A stretch of DNA of 64,000 bases from Brucella haematophila (GCF_005938105.1 NZ_VCPE01000005.1:1-64000); one strand, 5' to 3'. Positions 27,386 to 36,107 are shown, counted from the first letter of the stretch. Translations and numbers: made by a program. The notes: generated by a model from the sequence alone, not told the origin.

Positions 27386-28720
27386 ATGCGTTTCCCAATT
27401 TTGCAGCATACGTCCGAACGTCTCCTGCGGAATGTCGCAATCGTTCTGATTGCCGGCTTTGGAGCCGGGTGCAGTTCCGATACGATGCGTTTCACCGACG
27501 GCATCTTTACCGGTTCGACGTCCAATCAGCGCGTTGCGCAACAGCCCACAGGCGATGTTTATGCGTCAGCCCCAATAGCGCCGGCCCCGCGGGTTTCCAG
27601 CGGAACGGTACAACGTAATTCGCTGCCGGCGCCATCAGCCGTATCTTCCGCCCCAATGGCGGCACCCGTTGCGGCAGCACGACAGTCGGTTCAGGCCCCT
27701 GTCGCTGCAGCCTCCACGCAGATGCAGAATCAGGTTGGTCAGGCTCACACTATGGCCTCCAACCAGGTCAATGGTGCAGAGACCCGCGTGGCAAGTGCTG
27801 CGACCACGACCCACAACGCCGTGAACGGTACTGTTAACGGCGCGAAGGAAAAGGTTCTGGGTCAGCTTCCGGCAACGCCGGGGCAGGGTGCTCCGCGTCC
27901 GATGGACAACAACATCGCCGTTGTCCCGGCAGCCCCTTCGGTCAACGGCAAGAAGTCATCTGCCGCTACCGATATGGCTTCCGCAGGCGCAAACACCGCA
28001 ACACCTCCTGCGCCAAAGGGCGGCTATACGGTTCAGAGCGGTGATTCGCTGTTCTCTATCGCACAGAAGCACAATGTTCCGGTTGAAGATCTGAAGCGGG
28101 CCAATGGCCTGTCCAACGGCGCTATCCGGGTCGGTCAGACACTGGTAATCCCTGCCGCAGGTGCTGCTGCTGTAACGCAAGTTGCCGCTGTCACGCCGCA
28201 GCCAGCCAGCCCGGCCAAGGCCGCAGCTGCTGCAAACGATGCGGATGCCGGAAGTGTGAAGCCTTATACGCCGCCGCAGGCGAGCAACAAGGTGATCGAA
28301 GATGCGGAGAAGGATCAGGCCGCAGCGCCTTCCTCCACCGGTATCTCTCAGATGCGCTGGCCGGTTCGCGGTCGCATTCTGGCCAGCTTCGGTCAGCGTG
28401 ATGGCACTGCGGTCAGCGACGGCATCGACATCATGGTTCCGGAAGGAACGTCGGTTAAGGCCGCTGAAAACGGCGTCGTCATCTATGCTGGCGATGGCCT
28501 GAAGGAATTCGGCCAGACGGTTCTGATCCGCCACGACAACGGGCTGGTCACGGTTTACGGCCATAACAGCCAGATACTGGTGCAGCGCGGCCAGAAGGTT
28601 CGCCGTGGCGAAGATATCGCCAAGTCGGGCATGAGCGGCAACGCGAAGTCGCCGAAGCTGCACTTCGAGGTGCGCAAGAATTCCTCGCCGGTCAATCCTT
28701 CCAAATATCTGGAAAGCTGA
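27386..28720 (+). CDS. nlpD: NlpD-like LysM/LytM lipoprotein with degenerate peptidase site
   Basis: 444 residues. A lipoprotein-type signal has C29 (AGFGAGCSS). Residues 35-210 are Ala/Pro/Gln-rich linker. LysM is at about 214-257 (YTVQSGDSLFSIAQKHNVP). A LytM/M23 domain is at about 324-440. In active M23 enzymes the zinc site needs HxxxD and HxH. Here these read SDGID (His replaced) and KLHFEVR (first His replaced), while YGH is kept. Loss of ligands is typical of NlpD/EnvC, which activate amidases rather than cut peptides. An amidase gene lies at 54225. The gene follows surE-pcm as in many proteobacteria and ends in a terminator. Confidence 0.88.
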   Translation: MRFPILQHTSERLLRNVAIVLIAGFGAGCSSDTMRFTDGIFTGSTSNQRVAQQPTGDVYASAPIAPAPRVSSGTVQRNSLPAPSAVSSAPMAAPVAAARQSVQAPVAAASTQMQNQVGQAHTMASNQVNGAETRVASAATTTHNAVNGTVNGAKEKVLGQLPATPGQGAPRPMDNNIAVVPAAPSVNGKKSSAATDMASAGANTATPPAPKGGYTVQSGDSLFSIAQKHNVPVEDLKRANGLSNGAIRVGQTLVIPAAGAAAVTQVAAVTPQPASPAKAAAAANDADAGSVKPYTPPQASNKVIEDAEKDQAAAPSSTGISQMRWPVRGRILASFGQRDGTAVSDGIDIMVPEGTSVKAAENGVVIYAGDGLKEFGQTVLIRHDNGLVTVYGHNSQILVQRGQKVRRGEDIAKSGMSGNAKSPKLHFEVRKNSSPVNPSKYLES

Positions 28721-28741
28721 TCCGGGCAGGGCAAGACAAAC

Positions 28742-28771
28742 AAAAAGGCGGGCTGAAAAGCCCGCCTTTTT
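28742..28771 (+). terminator. Terminator after nlpD, bidirectional
   Basis: Perfect 13-bp stem 28742-28754 with 28759-28771 (core AGGCGGGCT/AGCCCGCCT), GAAA loop, terminal T5. It also ends the minus-strand DUF815 gene. Confidence 0.9.
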
Positions 28772-28786
28772 GCTTATGCGCGTTTT

Positions 28787-29650
28787 TTACATGGCCACGC
28801 CAAGGCGTCCGGCAAGGTCTTGAACATATTGCCATGCCACACGACCGGAGCGATTGCCGCGCGTGGTCGACCATTCGAGAGCTTCTGCGTGAAGCTTGGC
28901 CTTGTCGTAACTCAGTTTGAAATGGGCCGCATAGCCATCGACCATTGCGAGATAGTCGTCCTGGCTGCATTTGTGGAAGCCGAGCCACAGACCGAAACGA
29001 TCCGACAGCGATACTTTTTCCTCGATGGCTTCAGAAGGGTTGATCGCGGTGGAGCGCTCGTTGTCGATCATGTCTCGCGGCATGAGATGGCGGCGGTTCG
29101 ACGTGGCGTAGAAGATCACATTGCCCGGACGACCTTCAACGCCGCCTTCGAGTGCGGCCTTCAGCGACTTATATGACGTGTCGTCATGGTCGAAGGAAAG
29201 GTCGTCGCAAAACAGGATAAAGCGGTAAGCCGTATCCTTGATCATGTTCATCAGGGTCGGCAGGCTGTCGATATCCTCGCGGTGGATTTCAATCAGCTTG
29301 AGCGGCTTCTGGGAGGCCAGTTCGGCATTGACGCTGGCCTGCGCGGCCTTCACCAGCGAGGATTTGCCCATGCCGCGTGCGCCCCACAGCAGAACATTGT
29401 TTGCCGGATAGCCATTTGCGAAGCGACGGGTATTGTCTACGAGCTGATCACGCACCAAATCTACGCCACGGATCAGGGAGATATCCACGCGGTTCACTCG
29501 GCTAACCGGATCAAGCGTCAGTCGTTCCGGCGCCCAGACAAAACAGTCTGCGGCGTCGAGGTCTGGCGTTTTGGCTTCTGGTGGCGCGATACGTTCGAGC
29601 GCGGCGATCAAACGGTCCAGTTTCTGGCTGAGTATGTTTTCGGTCGTCAT
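28787..29650 (-). CDS. DUF815 AAA-type ATPase
   Basis: 287 residues. Walker A GARGMGKSS is at 90-98 and Walker B FILFCDDLSF at about 144-153, followed by the DUF815 hallmark DTSYKSLKAALEGGVEGRP and a sensor segment YATSNRRHLMP. The family is widespread in proteobacteria; the function is not established. Its ATG lies only about 10 bases from the edge of a palindromic repeat, and its AGGGG ribosome site straddles that edge, so its promoter must lie in or beyond the repeat. Confidence 0.9.
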   Translation of the reverse strand: MTTENILSQKLDRLIAALERIAPPEAKTPDLDAADCFVWAPERLTLDPVSRVNRVDISLIRGVDLVRDQLVDNTRRFANGYPANNVLLWGARGMGKSSLVKAAQASVNAELASQKPLKLIEIHREDIDSLPTLMNMIKDTAYRFILFCDDLSFDHDDTSYKSLKAALEGGVEGRPGNVIFYATSNRRHLMPRDMIDNERSTAINPSEAIEEKVSLSDRFGLWLGFHKCSQDDYLAMVDGYAAHFKLSYDKAKLHAEALEWSTTRGNRSGRVAWQYVQDLAGRLGVAM

Positions 29651-29659
29651 TTCATGCCC

Positions 29660-29828
29660 CTAGTGGTCTTATTCCGACATTTGCGTCCCAGTGTTACAAT
29701 CGGTCCCAGCGAATGTCAGAATCGAAAAGATCACCAGATGCTGTAAGACTCTAGTGGATTTTTCCAATTTGACGTTTGAACAAGCGTTTTTGACAAACGG
29801 AGTTCAAAGGCCAAATTCAATCCACTCG
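29660..29828. repeat. Composite palindromic repeat, family 1, copy A
   Basis: Two hairpin units. Unit 1, 29660-29737, begins CTAGTGGTCTTATTCCGACA and is partly decayed. Unit 2, 29751-29828, begins CTAGTGGATTTTTCCAATTT with inner arm TTTGACGTTTGAA answered by TTCAAAGGCCAAATTCAATC. Order, spacing and sequence match copy B at 35472-35637. The element lies between the DUF815 start and yajC. It may correspond to the Bru-RS-type palindromes of Brucella; this is inferred. Confidence 0.8.
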
Positions 29829-29973
29829 TCGTCGGCGAACGGCTTAACATGCCACAGCGGAGGCGAAAAGTGTGCGACCTTGGCGCAGGCGGGATGATCG
29901 CCGGTTGCAATTGGCGCGCCAACCATTGTAATGCCCTTAACAAATTGTCTTTGAGACTTCAGAGGAGTTCCTA

Positions 29974-30318
29974 ATGTTCGTAACACCGGCTTTCGCTCAA
30001 GCACCTGGCGGCGGCGCTTTTGGCCCAGACATGCTGATGAGCATTCTGCCGTTCATCCTGATCTTCGTCATCATGTACTTCCTCATCATCCGCCCACAGC
30101 GGACCCAGATGAAGAAGCGTCAGGAAATGCTGACCGCAGTTCGCCGTGGCGATACGGTTGTGACCGGCGGCGGCATCGTCGGCAAGGTGCAGAAAGTCGT
30201 CGACGACAATGAAGTCGAAGTCGAAATCGCCGAAGGCGTTCGCATCAAGGTTCTGCGCAGCACGCTGATGGATGTGCGCGTCAAGGGCGAACCAGTCGCC
30301 GATAATAAGAACAAATAA
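29974..30318 (+). CDS. yajC: Preprotein translocase subunit YajC
   Basis: 114 residues with one membrane helix (MSILPFILIFVIMYFLIIRP, about 22-41) and the YajC core QRTQMKKRQEMLTAVRRGDTVVTGGGIVGKV. It is an accessory subunit of the SecDF-YajC complex in the inner membrane. An AGAGGAG site precedes the ATG. It lies 180 bases before secDF, with a hairpin between them. Confidence 0.95.
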   Translation: MFVTPAFAQAPGGGAFGPDMLMSILPFILIFVIMYFLIIRPQRTQMKKRQEMLTAVRRGDTVVTGGGIVGKVQKVVDDNEVEVEIAEGVRIKVLRSTLMDVRVKGEPVADNKNK

Positions 30319-30336
30319 TCTCTTTTTGAGATGAAA

Positions 30337-30370
30337 CGGGCTCCGGTAAGTTTTTTCTAACCGGAGCCCG
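30337..30370 (+). terminator. Hairpin between yajC and secDF
   Basis: Perfect 11-bp stem 30337-30347 with 30360-30370 (CGGGCTCCGGT/ACCGGAGCCCG). The T-run is inside the loop rather than after the stem, so it may attenuate or stabilise a transcript rather than end it. Confidence 0.45.
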
Positions 30371-30497
30371 TGCAATATTCGGTCGGCGCGACCTTCATAA
30401 GCGCGCTTACCTCAAGGCCGGAGAGCGGTGCGCATTCGCACCCCGGCATGCTCTGTCCAGGCCAAAACGGGCCAAGCTGAAACGGAATTGCTGCTCT

Positions 30498-32774
30498 ATG
30501 CTCTATTTTTCACGCTGGAAATCGGCCCTGATCTGGTTGGCGGTACTCGTCAGCTTCGTCATCGCTTCCCCTAATTTTTTCTCGCGTGAAACGCTGGCAA
30601 ATCTGCCCGGTTTCCTGCCGAAGAAACAGGTCGCGCTCGGGCTTGATCTTTCCGGCGGCTCCCGCCTTGTTCTGCAAGTTCAAAATGCGGGCAAGAACGA
30701 CCTGGAACGCAGCGCGGAGATCATGCGGCAGCGCCTGGAGGAGCTGGGTTACGGTAATCCCGTTGTGGAAACCGAAGCGCGCAACCAGATTCGCGTTGAA
30801 GTGCCCGGCCTTTACGATGCGCAGCTTCTGAAAGATATTCTGAGCATTCGCGGCGATCTTTCGTTCCACGCTGTGGATGATTCCGTTTCGCCGGACGACG
30901 CCATTCGCGGCACACCGCCAGCGGATAGCGAAATCGTTTATTCCTATGACGATCCGCCGGTCGGCTATCTCGTCAAGAAACAACCAATTCTCACCGGCGC
31001 AAACATCACCGACGCGAAGGCAACGCTTTCTTCCGATGATAATGAGCCGGTTATCACCCTGACCCTTGATGATGCAGGCCGCAAAGGTCTGGCTGCCTTG
31101 ACCGCCAATGCGACGGGCAAGAGCTTTGCCATTGTGGTCGATAATCAGGTCGTGTCTGCGCCGGTCATCAGCGAGCCGCTCGACACAAACGAGTTACAGA
31201 TTTCCGGCGCCTTCGATTTGCAGGCCGCCAATAATATGGCCGTTGTTCTGCGATCCGGCACATTGCCGCAAGCTGTGACCGTGCTGGAAGAGCGCACCAT
31301 TGCATCTGCGCTTGGCGAGGATTATGCCAGCGCTGCCGTGACGGCAGCGCTTCTGGCCGCACTTCTCGTCGGCCTGTTCATGGTGCTGTCCTACGGCATT
31401 CTGGGCGTCATCGCGATGGTGGCGCTTGTGGTCAACATCATCATCCTGACTGCGGTTATGTCGCTGATCGGCGCTTCGATCAGCCTTGCCAGCGTTGCAG
31501 GTCTGGTGCTGATCATCGGCATGGCGGTCGATGCGAATATTCTGATCTACGAACGCGTGCGTGAAGATCGCCGCAAGGGCTATTCCGTCGTGCAGGCGAT
31601 GGAATCCGGCTTCTACCGTGCGCTGTCGACCATCGTTGACGCCAATCTGACGACGTTGATTGCCGCATTGGTTCTGTTCCTGCTGGGCTCCGGCACGGTG
31701 CATGGCTTTGCCCTGACCGTTGCTGTTGGTATCGGCACGACGCTGTTCACCACGCTCACCTTCACCCGTCTGCTGATCGCCCAATGGGTGCGTACGGCGA
31801 AGCCGAAGGAAGTGCCGAAGCGCCGTCTCAAGCTTGTGCCGACGGTGACGCATATTCCATTCATGCGCCTGCAGTTCATTACGCTTGGCATTTCGGTGCT
31901 GGCCTGCGCGATCGTGGTGGCGCTGTTTGTGAATATTGGCTTCAACTACGGCATTGATTTCCGTGGTGGCTCGATGGTCGAGCTTCAGGCGCGCAGCGGC
32001 GACGCCAATATTGAAGACATTCAAGACCGTCTTTCCGAACTGAATATCGATAGCGCCCGCGTTCTACCTGCCAAATCGCCGCGTTCGGCGCTTGTGATTA
32101 TCGGCAGCCAGGAAGTTGGTGACGATGCCGAACAGACGGTCGCCGTGAAGCTGCGCGGTGAATTCGAACAGGATTACTCCTTCCAGCGCGTCGAGGTGGT
32201 CGGCCCGACCGTTTCCGAACAGCTGTCCCATGCCGGTATTCTGGCCGTTGTCCTGTCATTGATCGGCATTTTCATCTATGTCTGGGTCCGCTTCCGCTGG
32301 CAGCTGGCACTCGGCGCGGTGCTTTCGACATTGCACGACGTGGTTATTCTCGCGGGCATGTTCATCGTCTTCCGGATGGAATTCAATCTCTGGAGCGTTG
32401 CGGCGATCCTGACGATCATCGGTTATTCGCTGAACGATACGGTGGTGATCTATGACCGCGTTCGCGAAAATCTGCGTCGCTATAGCAGCGCGCCGCTGCC
32501 TGCGATCATCGATGCTTCGATCAACCAGACCTTGTCGCGTACCTTGCTGACGTCCTTTGTAACGTTCCTTGCGCATATTCCGCTTTACGCCTTCGGCGGC
32601 GCCGATATCCGCATGTTTGCGCTGGCGCTGAGTGTGGGCATTATCGTGGCGAGCTATTCGTCGATCTTCATCGCCGCACCGCTGCTGGTTCAGTTCGGAC
32701 TGAAGCCGCGCGGTCCCGAGCAGGATGAGGAAATGGGCGACGAACTGGCGCAGTCGCTGAATCTGGAAAGCTGA
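30498..32774 (+). CDS. secDF: Fused protein-export membrane protein SecDF
   Basis: 758 residues. The SecD half (about 1-440) has the first membrane helix, [16 protein letters not shown], a P1 periplasmic domain (shorter than in E. coli SecD) and the [19 protein letters not shown] helix. The SecF half (about 450-758) restarts with a membrane helix and [15 protein letters not shown], and has [19 protein letters not shown]. The SecD/SecF fusion is known in several bacterial groups. It uses the proton gradient to help pull secreted proteins out of SecYEG. Genes 32777 and 33172 follow within a few bases and are probably cotranscribed. Confidence 0.96.
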   Translation: MLYFSRWKSALIWLAVLVSFVIASPNFFSRETLANLPGFLPKKQVALGLDLSGGSRLVLQVQNAGKNDLERSAEIMRQRLEELGYGNPVVETEARNQIRVEVPGLYDAQLLKDILSIRGDLSFHAVDDSVSPDDAIRGTPPADSEIVYSYDDPPVGYLVKKQPILTGANITDAKATLSSDDNEPVITLTLDDAGRKGLAALTANATGKSFAIVVDNQVVSAPVISEPLDTNELQISGAFDLQAANNMAVVLRSGTLPQAVTVLEERTIASALGEDYASAAVTAALLAALLVGLFMVLSYGILGVIAMVALVVNIIILTAVMSLIGASISLASVAGLVLIIGMAVDANILIYERVREDRRKGYSVVQAMESGFYRALSTIVDANLTTLIAALVLFLLGSGTVHGFALTVAVGIGTTLFTTLTFTRLLIAQWVRTAKPKEVPKRRLKLVPTVTHIPFMRLQFITLGISVLACAIVVALFVNIGFNYGIDFRGGSMVELQARSGDANIEDIQDRLSELNIDSARVLPAKSPRSALVIIGSQEVGDDAEQTVAVKLRGEFEQDYSFQRVEVVGPTVSEQLSHAGILAVVLSLIGIFIYVWVRFRWQLALGAVLSTLHDVVILAGMFIVFRMEFNLWSVAAILTIIGYSLNDTVVIYDRVRENLRRYSSAPLPAIIDASINQTLSRTLLTSFVTFLAHIPLYAFGGADIRMFALALSVGIIVASYSSIFIAAPLLVQFGLKPRGPEQDEEMGDELAQSLNLES

Positions 32775-32776
32775 GC

Positions 32777-33166
32777 ATGGCCAAGGGAATAGAAATACGC
32801 GAAGCGCATTTTCCGGGGCGCGCCCCGATTGACGCTTACGGCGATGGCGGTTTTCGCTTTGCCGAAATGTCGCATCGCGGTTCGATCCTGTGTCTGCCGT
32901 CCGGGATTCACGGCTGGAAGCCTGAAACGCCGCCCGTGCTGTCACGCGCCGATCTGGAGCTTATTCTGGAGCAGGCCTCTGATATCGAGATTCTGCTGGT
33001 TGGAACCGGTATGGATTTGCGGCGTATTCCGGAAGATGTGCGCGCCATTTTGCGGGAACACCGCATTTCGTCCGATCCGATGAGCACAGGCGCTGCCGTG
33101 CGGACCTATAATGTGCTCCTCGCGGAAGATCGCGCGGTCGCGGCGGCGCTTATTGCAGTAGAATAA
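32777..33166 (+). CDS. Mth938-domain (DUF498) protein, NDUFAF3-like
   Basis: 129 residues, a complete Mth938-like domain: RAPIDAYGDGGFRFAEMSHRGSILCLPSGI, then EILLVGTGMDLRRIPEDV and RTYNVLLAEDRAVAAALIAVE. Human NDUFAF3, a complex I assembly factor, has this domain. Starting two bases after the secDF stop, it is very likely cotranscribed with secDF. A role in membrane-arm assembly of respiratory complex I is inferred from homology and from the next gene. Confidence 0.88.
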   Translation: MAKGIEIREAHFPGRAPIDAYGDGGFRFAEMSHRGSILCLPSGIHGWKPETPPVLSRADLELILEQASDIEILLVGTGMDLRRIPEDVRAILREHRISSDPMSTGAAVRTYNVLLAEDRAVAAALIAVE

Positions 33167-33171
33167 CGATC

Positions 33172-34005
33172 ATGAACCAGAATGAGGCACATTGCCTGGC
33201 CCTTCTTCGTGAGGCTGACCGGGACCGTTACCTGTCGGTGCTCTATGCGCCGGAGGATAAACGCGGCGGTCTGGCGGCTCTTTATGCCTTCAATGCGGAA
33301 GTGGCGCGCATTCGCGACCTCGTTCATGAGCCATTGCCGGGTGAAGTGCGACTGCAATGGTGGCGTGATCTGATCAATGGCGAGGCGAGGGGCAGTGCCG
33401 AGGCGCATCCCGTTGCCGCTGCTCTGGTCGAAACGATCAATAAATACGAGCTTCCGCGCACCGCTTTCGACAATTATTGCGAAGCGCGCATCTTCGATCT
33501 CTATGACGATCCGATGCCGAGCCGTAACGATCTTGAGGGCTATTGCGGCGAGACCGCATCGGCAATCATTCAGTTAGCCGGCTTTATTCTGGATCGCGAT
33601 GCGGCGCAGGCACATAGTGAAACGGCCGGCCATGCAGGTGTTGCTCAGGCAGTAACCGGCCTGCTGCGTCTTCTGCCGACCCATCGTCGACGCGGCCAGC
33701 TCTATGTTCCGGCTGACATGCTGGCTTCGGTTGGCGTGACGCGGGAGGCATTTTTGGGCAGCGACGATCCGTCGGCCTGCGAGCGCGTGGTCAGCGTGAT
33801 GCTGGCGCTGGCGCGTGAACATCTGGCGATTTTCGATAAAGCAAACGCGGCATTGCCCAAAAGCCTCGCGCCGGCATTCTTGCCGATGGCCATTGTACCC
33901 GCTTATCTGAAAGCGATTGAACGCCTTGGCGGCAAGGCGGCGGAACGGACAGCCGATATTTCGGCTATCCGTAAGCAGTGGCTGATGTTTCGCGCCAATT
34001 TCTGA
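33172..34005 (+). CDS. Squalene/phytoene synthase-family protein without Asp motifs, NDUFAF6-like
   Basis: 277 residues with the all-alpha isoprenoid synthase fold (LYAFNAEVARIRDLVHEP, YCEARIFDLYDDPMPSRND, YCGETASAIIQLAG, RGQLYVPADML). The first Asp-rich site, which binds substrate magnesium in true synthases, reads AEVARIRD. The second, normally NILRDxxED, reads GLLRLLPTHRRR. Losing both argues against squalene or phytoene synthesis and matches NDUFAF6, a complex I assembly factor. It follows the Mth938 gene by five bases and converges on trmFO with three bases between stops. Confidence 0.87.
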   Translation: MNQNEAHCLALLREADRDRYLSVLYAPEDKRGGLAALYAFNAEVARIRDLVHEPLPGEVRLQWWRDLINGEARGSAEAHPVAAALVETINKYELPRTAFDNYCEARIFDLYDDPMPSRNDLEGYCGETASAIIQLAGFILDRDAAQAHSETAGHAGVAQAVTGLLRLLPTHRRRGQLYVPADMLASVGVTREAFLGSDDPSACERVVSVMLALAREHLAIFDKANAALPKSLAPAFLPMAIVPAYLKAIERLGGKAAERTADISAIRKQWLMFRANF

Positions 34006-34008
34006 CCG

Positions 34009-35427
34009 TCAGGCCAGTTGTTCCAACCATTTCCTGAAATCCGCAAGAGCGCGAGCGGATAGCGCACGCTTCTTGGCAATGGTCTTTTCCTTGCCACGCA
34101 GGCGCTTGCCTTCTTCCTTCGGAACTTCGACCGGCGGAAACAGTCCAAAATTGACATTCATCGGCTGGAACGACCGTTTGCCGGGTTCCGCATCGTCGGC
34201 GACGATGTGGCCGCCTGTGATGTGCCCAAGCAACGCGCCAAAGGCGGTCGTTGGCGGCGGCGGCACGGCTGCATTGCCCAGTTGCTCCGCCGCAGTGAAC
34301 CGACCGGCGAGAAGACCGATGGCCGACGATTCGACATAGCCTTCGCAACCCGTCACCTGACCGGCAAACCGCAAGGTCGGGCGCGACTTCAGGCGCAGCA
34401 CACTGTCGAGCAGCACGGGCGAATTGAGGTAAGTGTTGCGATGCAAACCGCCGAGACGCGCGAATTCGGCATTTTCCAATCCGGGAATCATCTTGAAGAT
34501 GCCCGTCTGCGAGCCGTATTTCAGCTTCGTCTGGAAACCGACCATGTTGTAGAGCGTGCCCAGTGCATTGTCCTGACGCAATTGCACGACTGCATAGGCC
34601 TTGACGGTCGGGTTATGCGCGTTGGTCAAGCCCATCGGCTTCATCGGGCCGTGGCGCAGCGTTTCGGGTCCGCGTTCCGCCATGACTTCAATCGGCAGGC
34701 AGCCATCGAAATAGGGCGTGCCTTCCCATTCCTTGAATTCCGTCTTGTCGCCTTCGACAAGCGCCGCCACGAACGCCTCATACTGCTCCTTGTCCATAGG
34801 GCAGTTGATATAGTCCTTGCCAGTGCCGCCGGGACCGACCTTGTCGTAACGCGACTGGAACCAGCAGACGTCCATATTGATCGAATCGAAATGCACGATA
34901 GGCGCAATCGCATCGAAGAAGGCGAGCGCGTCGGCATCTGTTTCCGCAGCGATGGCTTCGGCCAGCGACGGCGCGGTCAGGGGGCCGGTGGCAACGATTG
35001 TCGTGCCCCATTCTGCTGGCGGCAGGCCAGTGACTTCCTCACGCTGGATGGTGATCAGCGGATGAGCCTCAAGCTTTTCGGTCACGGCTTGCGCAAATCC
35101 CTCGCGATCCACGGCAAGCGCGCCGCCCGCCGGAACCTGATGCGCATCTGCGCAGGCCATGATGAGTGAACCCGCAAGGCGCATTTCGGCATGCAGAACG
35201 CCGACAGCGTTGGTTTCGGCATCGTCGGAGCGGAACGAATTGGAGCAGACGAGTTCTGCCAGCTGCTCGGTCTTGTGCGCATCGGTGCCGCGTACGGGGC
35301 GCATTTCATGCAGCACGACAGGAATGCCTGCCTGCGCAATCTGCCAGGCAGCTTCGGAGCCAGCGAGACCGCCGCCAACGACGTGAATGGGGGTGAGATC
35401 GGATGTGTTTGGCGATGTGTTTGTCAT
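34009..35427 (-). CDS. trmFO: Folate-dependent tRNA m5U54 methyltransferase TrmFO
   Basis: 472 residues. The N-terminal FAD-binding motif is [17 protein letters not shown], followed by the diagnostic [26 protein letters not shown]. The central [15 protein letters not shown] and the C-terminal NFGLFPP end the family core. It methylates U54 of tRNA using methylene-tetrahydrofolate. In-frame ATGs at 35439 and 35463 are alternatives; the chosen one lies closest to the conserved Rossmann start. The upstream region contains a composite palindrome beginning at 35472. Confidence 0.95.
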   Translation of the reverse strand: MTNTSPNTSDLTPIHVVGGGLAGSEAAWQIAQAGIPVVLHEMRPVRGTDAHKTEQLAELVCSNSFRSDDAETNAVGVLHAEMRLAGSLIMACADAHQVPAGGALAVDREGFAQAVTEKLEAHPLITIQREEVTGLPPAEWGTTIVATGPLTAPSLAEAIAAETDADALAFFDAIAPIVHFDSINMDVCWFQSRYDKVGPGGTGKDYINCPMDKEQYEAFVAALVEGDKTEFKEWEGTPYFDGCLPIEVMAERGPETLRHGPMKPMGLTNAHNPTVKAYAVVQLRQDNALGTLYNMVGFQTKLKYGSQTGIFKMIPGLENAEFARLGGLHRNTYLNSPVLLDSVLRLKSRPTLRFAGQVTGCEGYVESSAIGLLAGRFTAAEQLGNAAVPPPPTTAFGALLGHITGGHIVADDAEPGKRSFQPMNVNFGLFPPVEVPKEEGKRLRGKEKTIAKKRALSARALADFRKWLEQLA

Positions 35428-35471
35428 GGCCCTTCCCATATCGCCTTTGCGGGCGGCCATCAATGGGCGAG

Positions 35472-35637
35472 CTAGTGGTCTGATTCCAACATTTGCATCC
35501 CTCGGTTCAAGCGCCGAGCAAATGTTGGAATCATAAAGACCACTAGCAAGTATATGTATCTAGCGGATTTTTCGAATTTGACGTTTGAAACAGCATATGT
35601 GTCAGTCGGGATTCAAACGTCAAATTCAATCCACTAG
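35472..35637. repeat. Composite palindromic repeat, family 1, copy B
   Basis: Unit 1 (35472-35546) is a near-perfect inverted repeat: CTAGTGGTCTGATTCCAACA against a 3' arm GTTGGAATCATAAAGACCAC, both ending in CTAG. Unit 2 (35560-35637) pairs CGAATTTGACGTTTGAA with TTCAAACGTCAAATTCAATC, again closed by CTAG. The same two units in the same order occur at 29660-29828. It lies between the trmFO start and the terminator of the DUF1127 small-RNA locus. Confidence 0.85.
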
Positions 35638-35640
35638 GCC

Positions 35641-35687
35641 CCAAAAAACAAATGGCATCCGTCGCGGGAGGAAGTGCGACGGATGCC
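35641..35687 (-). terminator. Intrinsic terminator of the DUF1127/small-RNA transcript
   Basis: On the minus strand a perfect 12-bp stem (35687-35676 with 35665-35654, GGCATCCGTCGC/GCGACGGATGCC) encloses the loop ACTTCCTCCC and is followed by ATTTGTTTTTT. Nothing comparable lies further upstream, so a transcript starting before the DUF1127 gene would run to here. Confidence 0.85.
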
Positions 35688-35726
35688 ATATGGAAAGACC
35701 GGATTGGGAGGAGGAGAACCGGTCTT
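35647..35726 (-). ncRNA. Cuckoo/CcsR-type small RNA, distal pair of CCUCCUCCC hairpins
   Basis: Two hairpins on the minus strand. The first has stem 35726-35719 with 35702-35695 (AAGACCGG/CCGGTCTT) and its loop contains CCTCCTCCC (35714-35706). The second is the terminator hairpin with loop CTTCCTCCC (35674-35666). Hairpins with an anti-Shine-Dalgarno CCUCCUCCC loop downstream of a DUF1127 gene define the cuckoo RNA family (CcsR1-4 in Rhodobacter), which are Hfq-associated stress sRNAs. Boundaries of the mature RNA are inferred. Confidence 0.75.
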
Positions 35727-35732
35727 GTTATC

Positions 35733-35799
35733 GCAAAGCCTGGGAGGAGGATGGCTTGGCGATGAACCAAGGCTGGTGGGAGGAGGATCCAGTCCTGGT
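35733..35799 (-). ncRNA. Cuckoo/CcsR-type small RNA, proximal pair of CCUCCUCCC hairpins
   Basis: Two hairpins on the minus strand. Stem 35799-35789 with 35776-35766 (one A-C mismatch, one G-U) has loop motif CCTCCTCCC at 35786-35778. Stem 35760-35753 with 35740-35733 (one mismatch) has the motif at 35750-35742. With the next pair, motif starts fall about every 36-40 bases, so the locus looks like two tandem two-hairpin RNAs processed from a DUF1127 transcript. Processing sites are not visible. Confidence 0.72.
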
Positions 35800-35897
35800 G
35801 GTATTCACGGCTCGAAACTTCAATCTGAAATTTTCATCGAAAGGCGTTCAGCGTAAAGCAATCGTCGCGAACAGCTTTTCGGTCTTCAGCTTGATGC

Positions 35898-36044
35898 TTA
35901 GCGAGCCTTGCTCTGACGAGCGACATAAGGGATGTCGGCGCGGGAGATGCCGAGATCGTTCAGTTCGCGAGTCGAAAGCTGGTTCAGTTCGCTAACGGTT
36001 TCACGGTAACGACGCCAGTTGTTGTAAGAGCGAAACAGGTTCAT
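35898..36044 (-). CDS. DUF1127 small basic protein (CcaF1-like)
   Basis: 48 residues, starting MNLFRSYNNWRRYRETVSEL and continuing LSTRELNDLGISRADIPYVA. The motif Y-x-x-W-x-x-YRxTxxELxxLSxRELxDLGIxRxxI is the DUF1127 consensus. AAGGA lies eight bases upstream of the ATG. In Rhodobacter the homologue CcaF1 is cotranscribed with the CcsR sRNAs and is an RNA-binding protein influencing RNA turnover; DUF1127 proteins in Agrobacterium and Brucella affect phosphate, fucose or stress phenotypes. The hairpin array begins 99 bases past the stop on the same strand. Confidence 0.93.
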   Translation of the reverse strand: MNLFRSYNNWRRYRETVSELNQLSTRELNDLGISRADIPYVARQSKAR

Positions 36045-36107
36045 GGTCTTAATCCTTCAATGTGCGATGGTATCGCTTGGGTTCAATTCATCTCTTTTGT
36101 TGCCCAT

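Noticed and set aside
33172-34005. Phytoene or squalene synthase for carotenoid/hopanoid synthesis
   Set aside because: Both Asp-rich catalytic motifs are missing and no isoprenoid gene is nearby; an NDUFAF6-like role fits better.
35585-35995. 136-codon plus-strand frame over the hairpin array, rich in Gly and Glu
   Set aside because: Its content comes from the repeated GGGAGGAGG strand of the hairpin loops; the structured minus-strand reading explains the region better.
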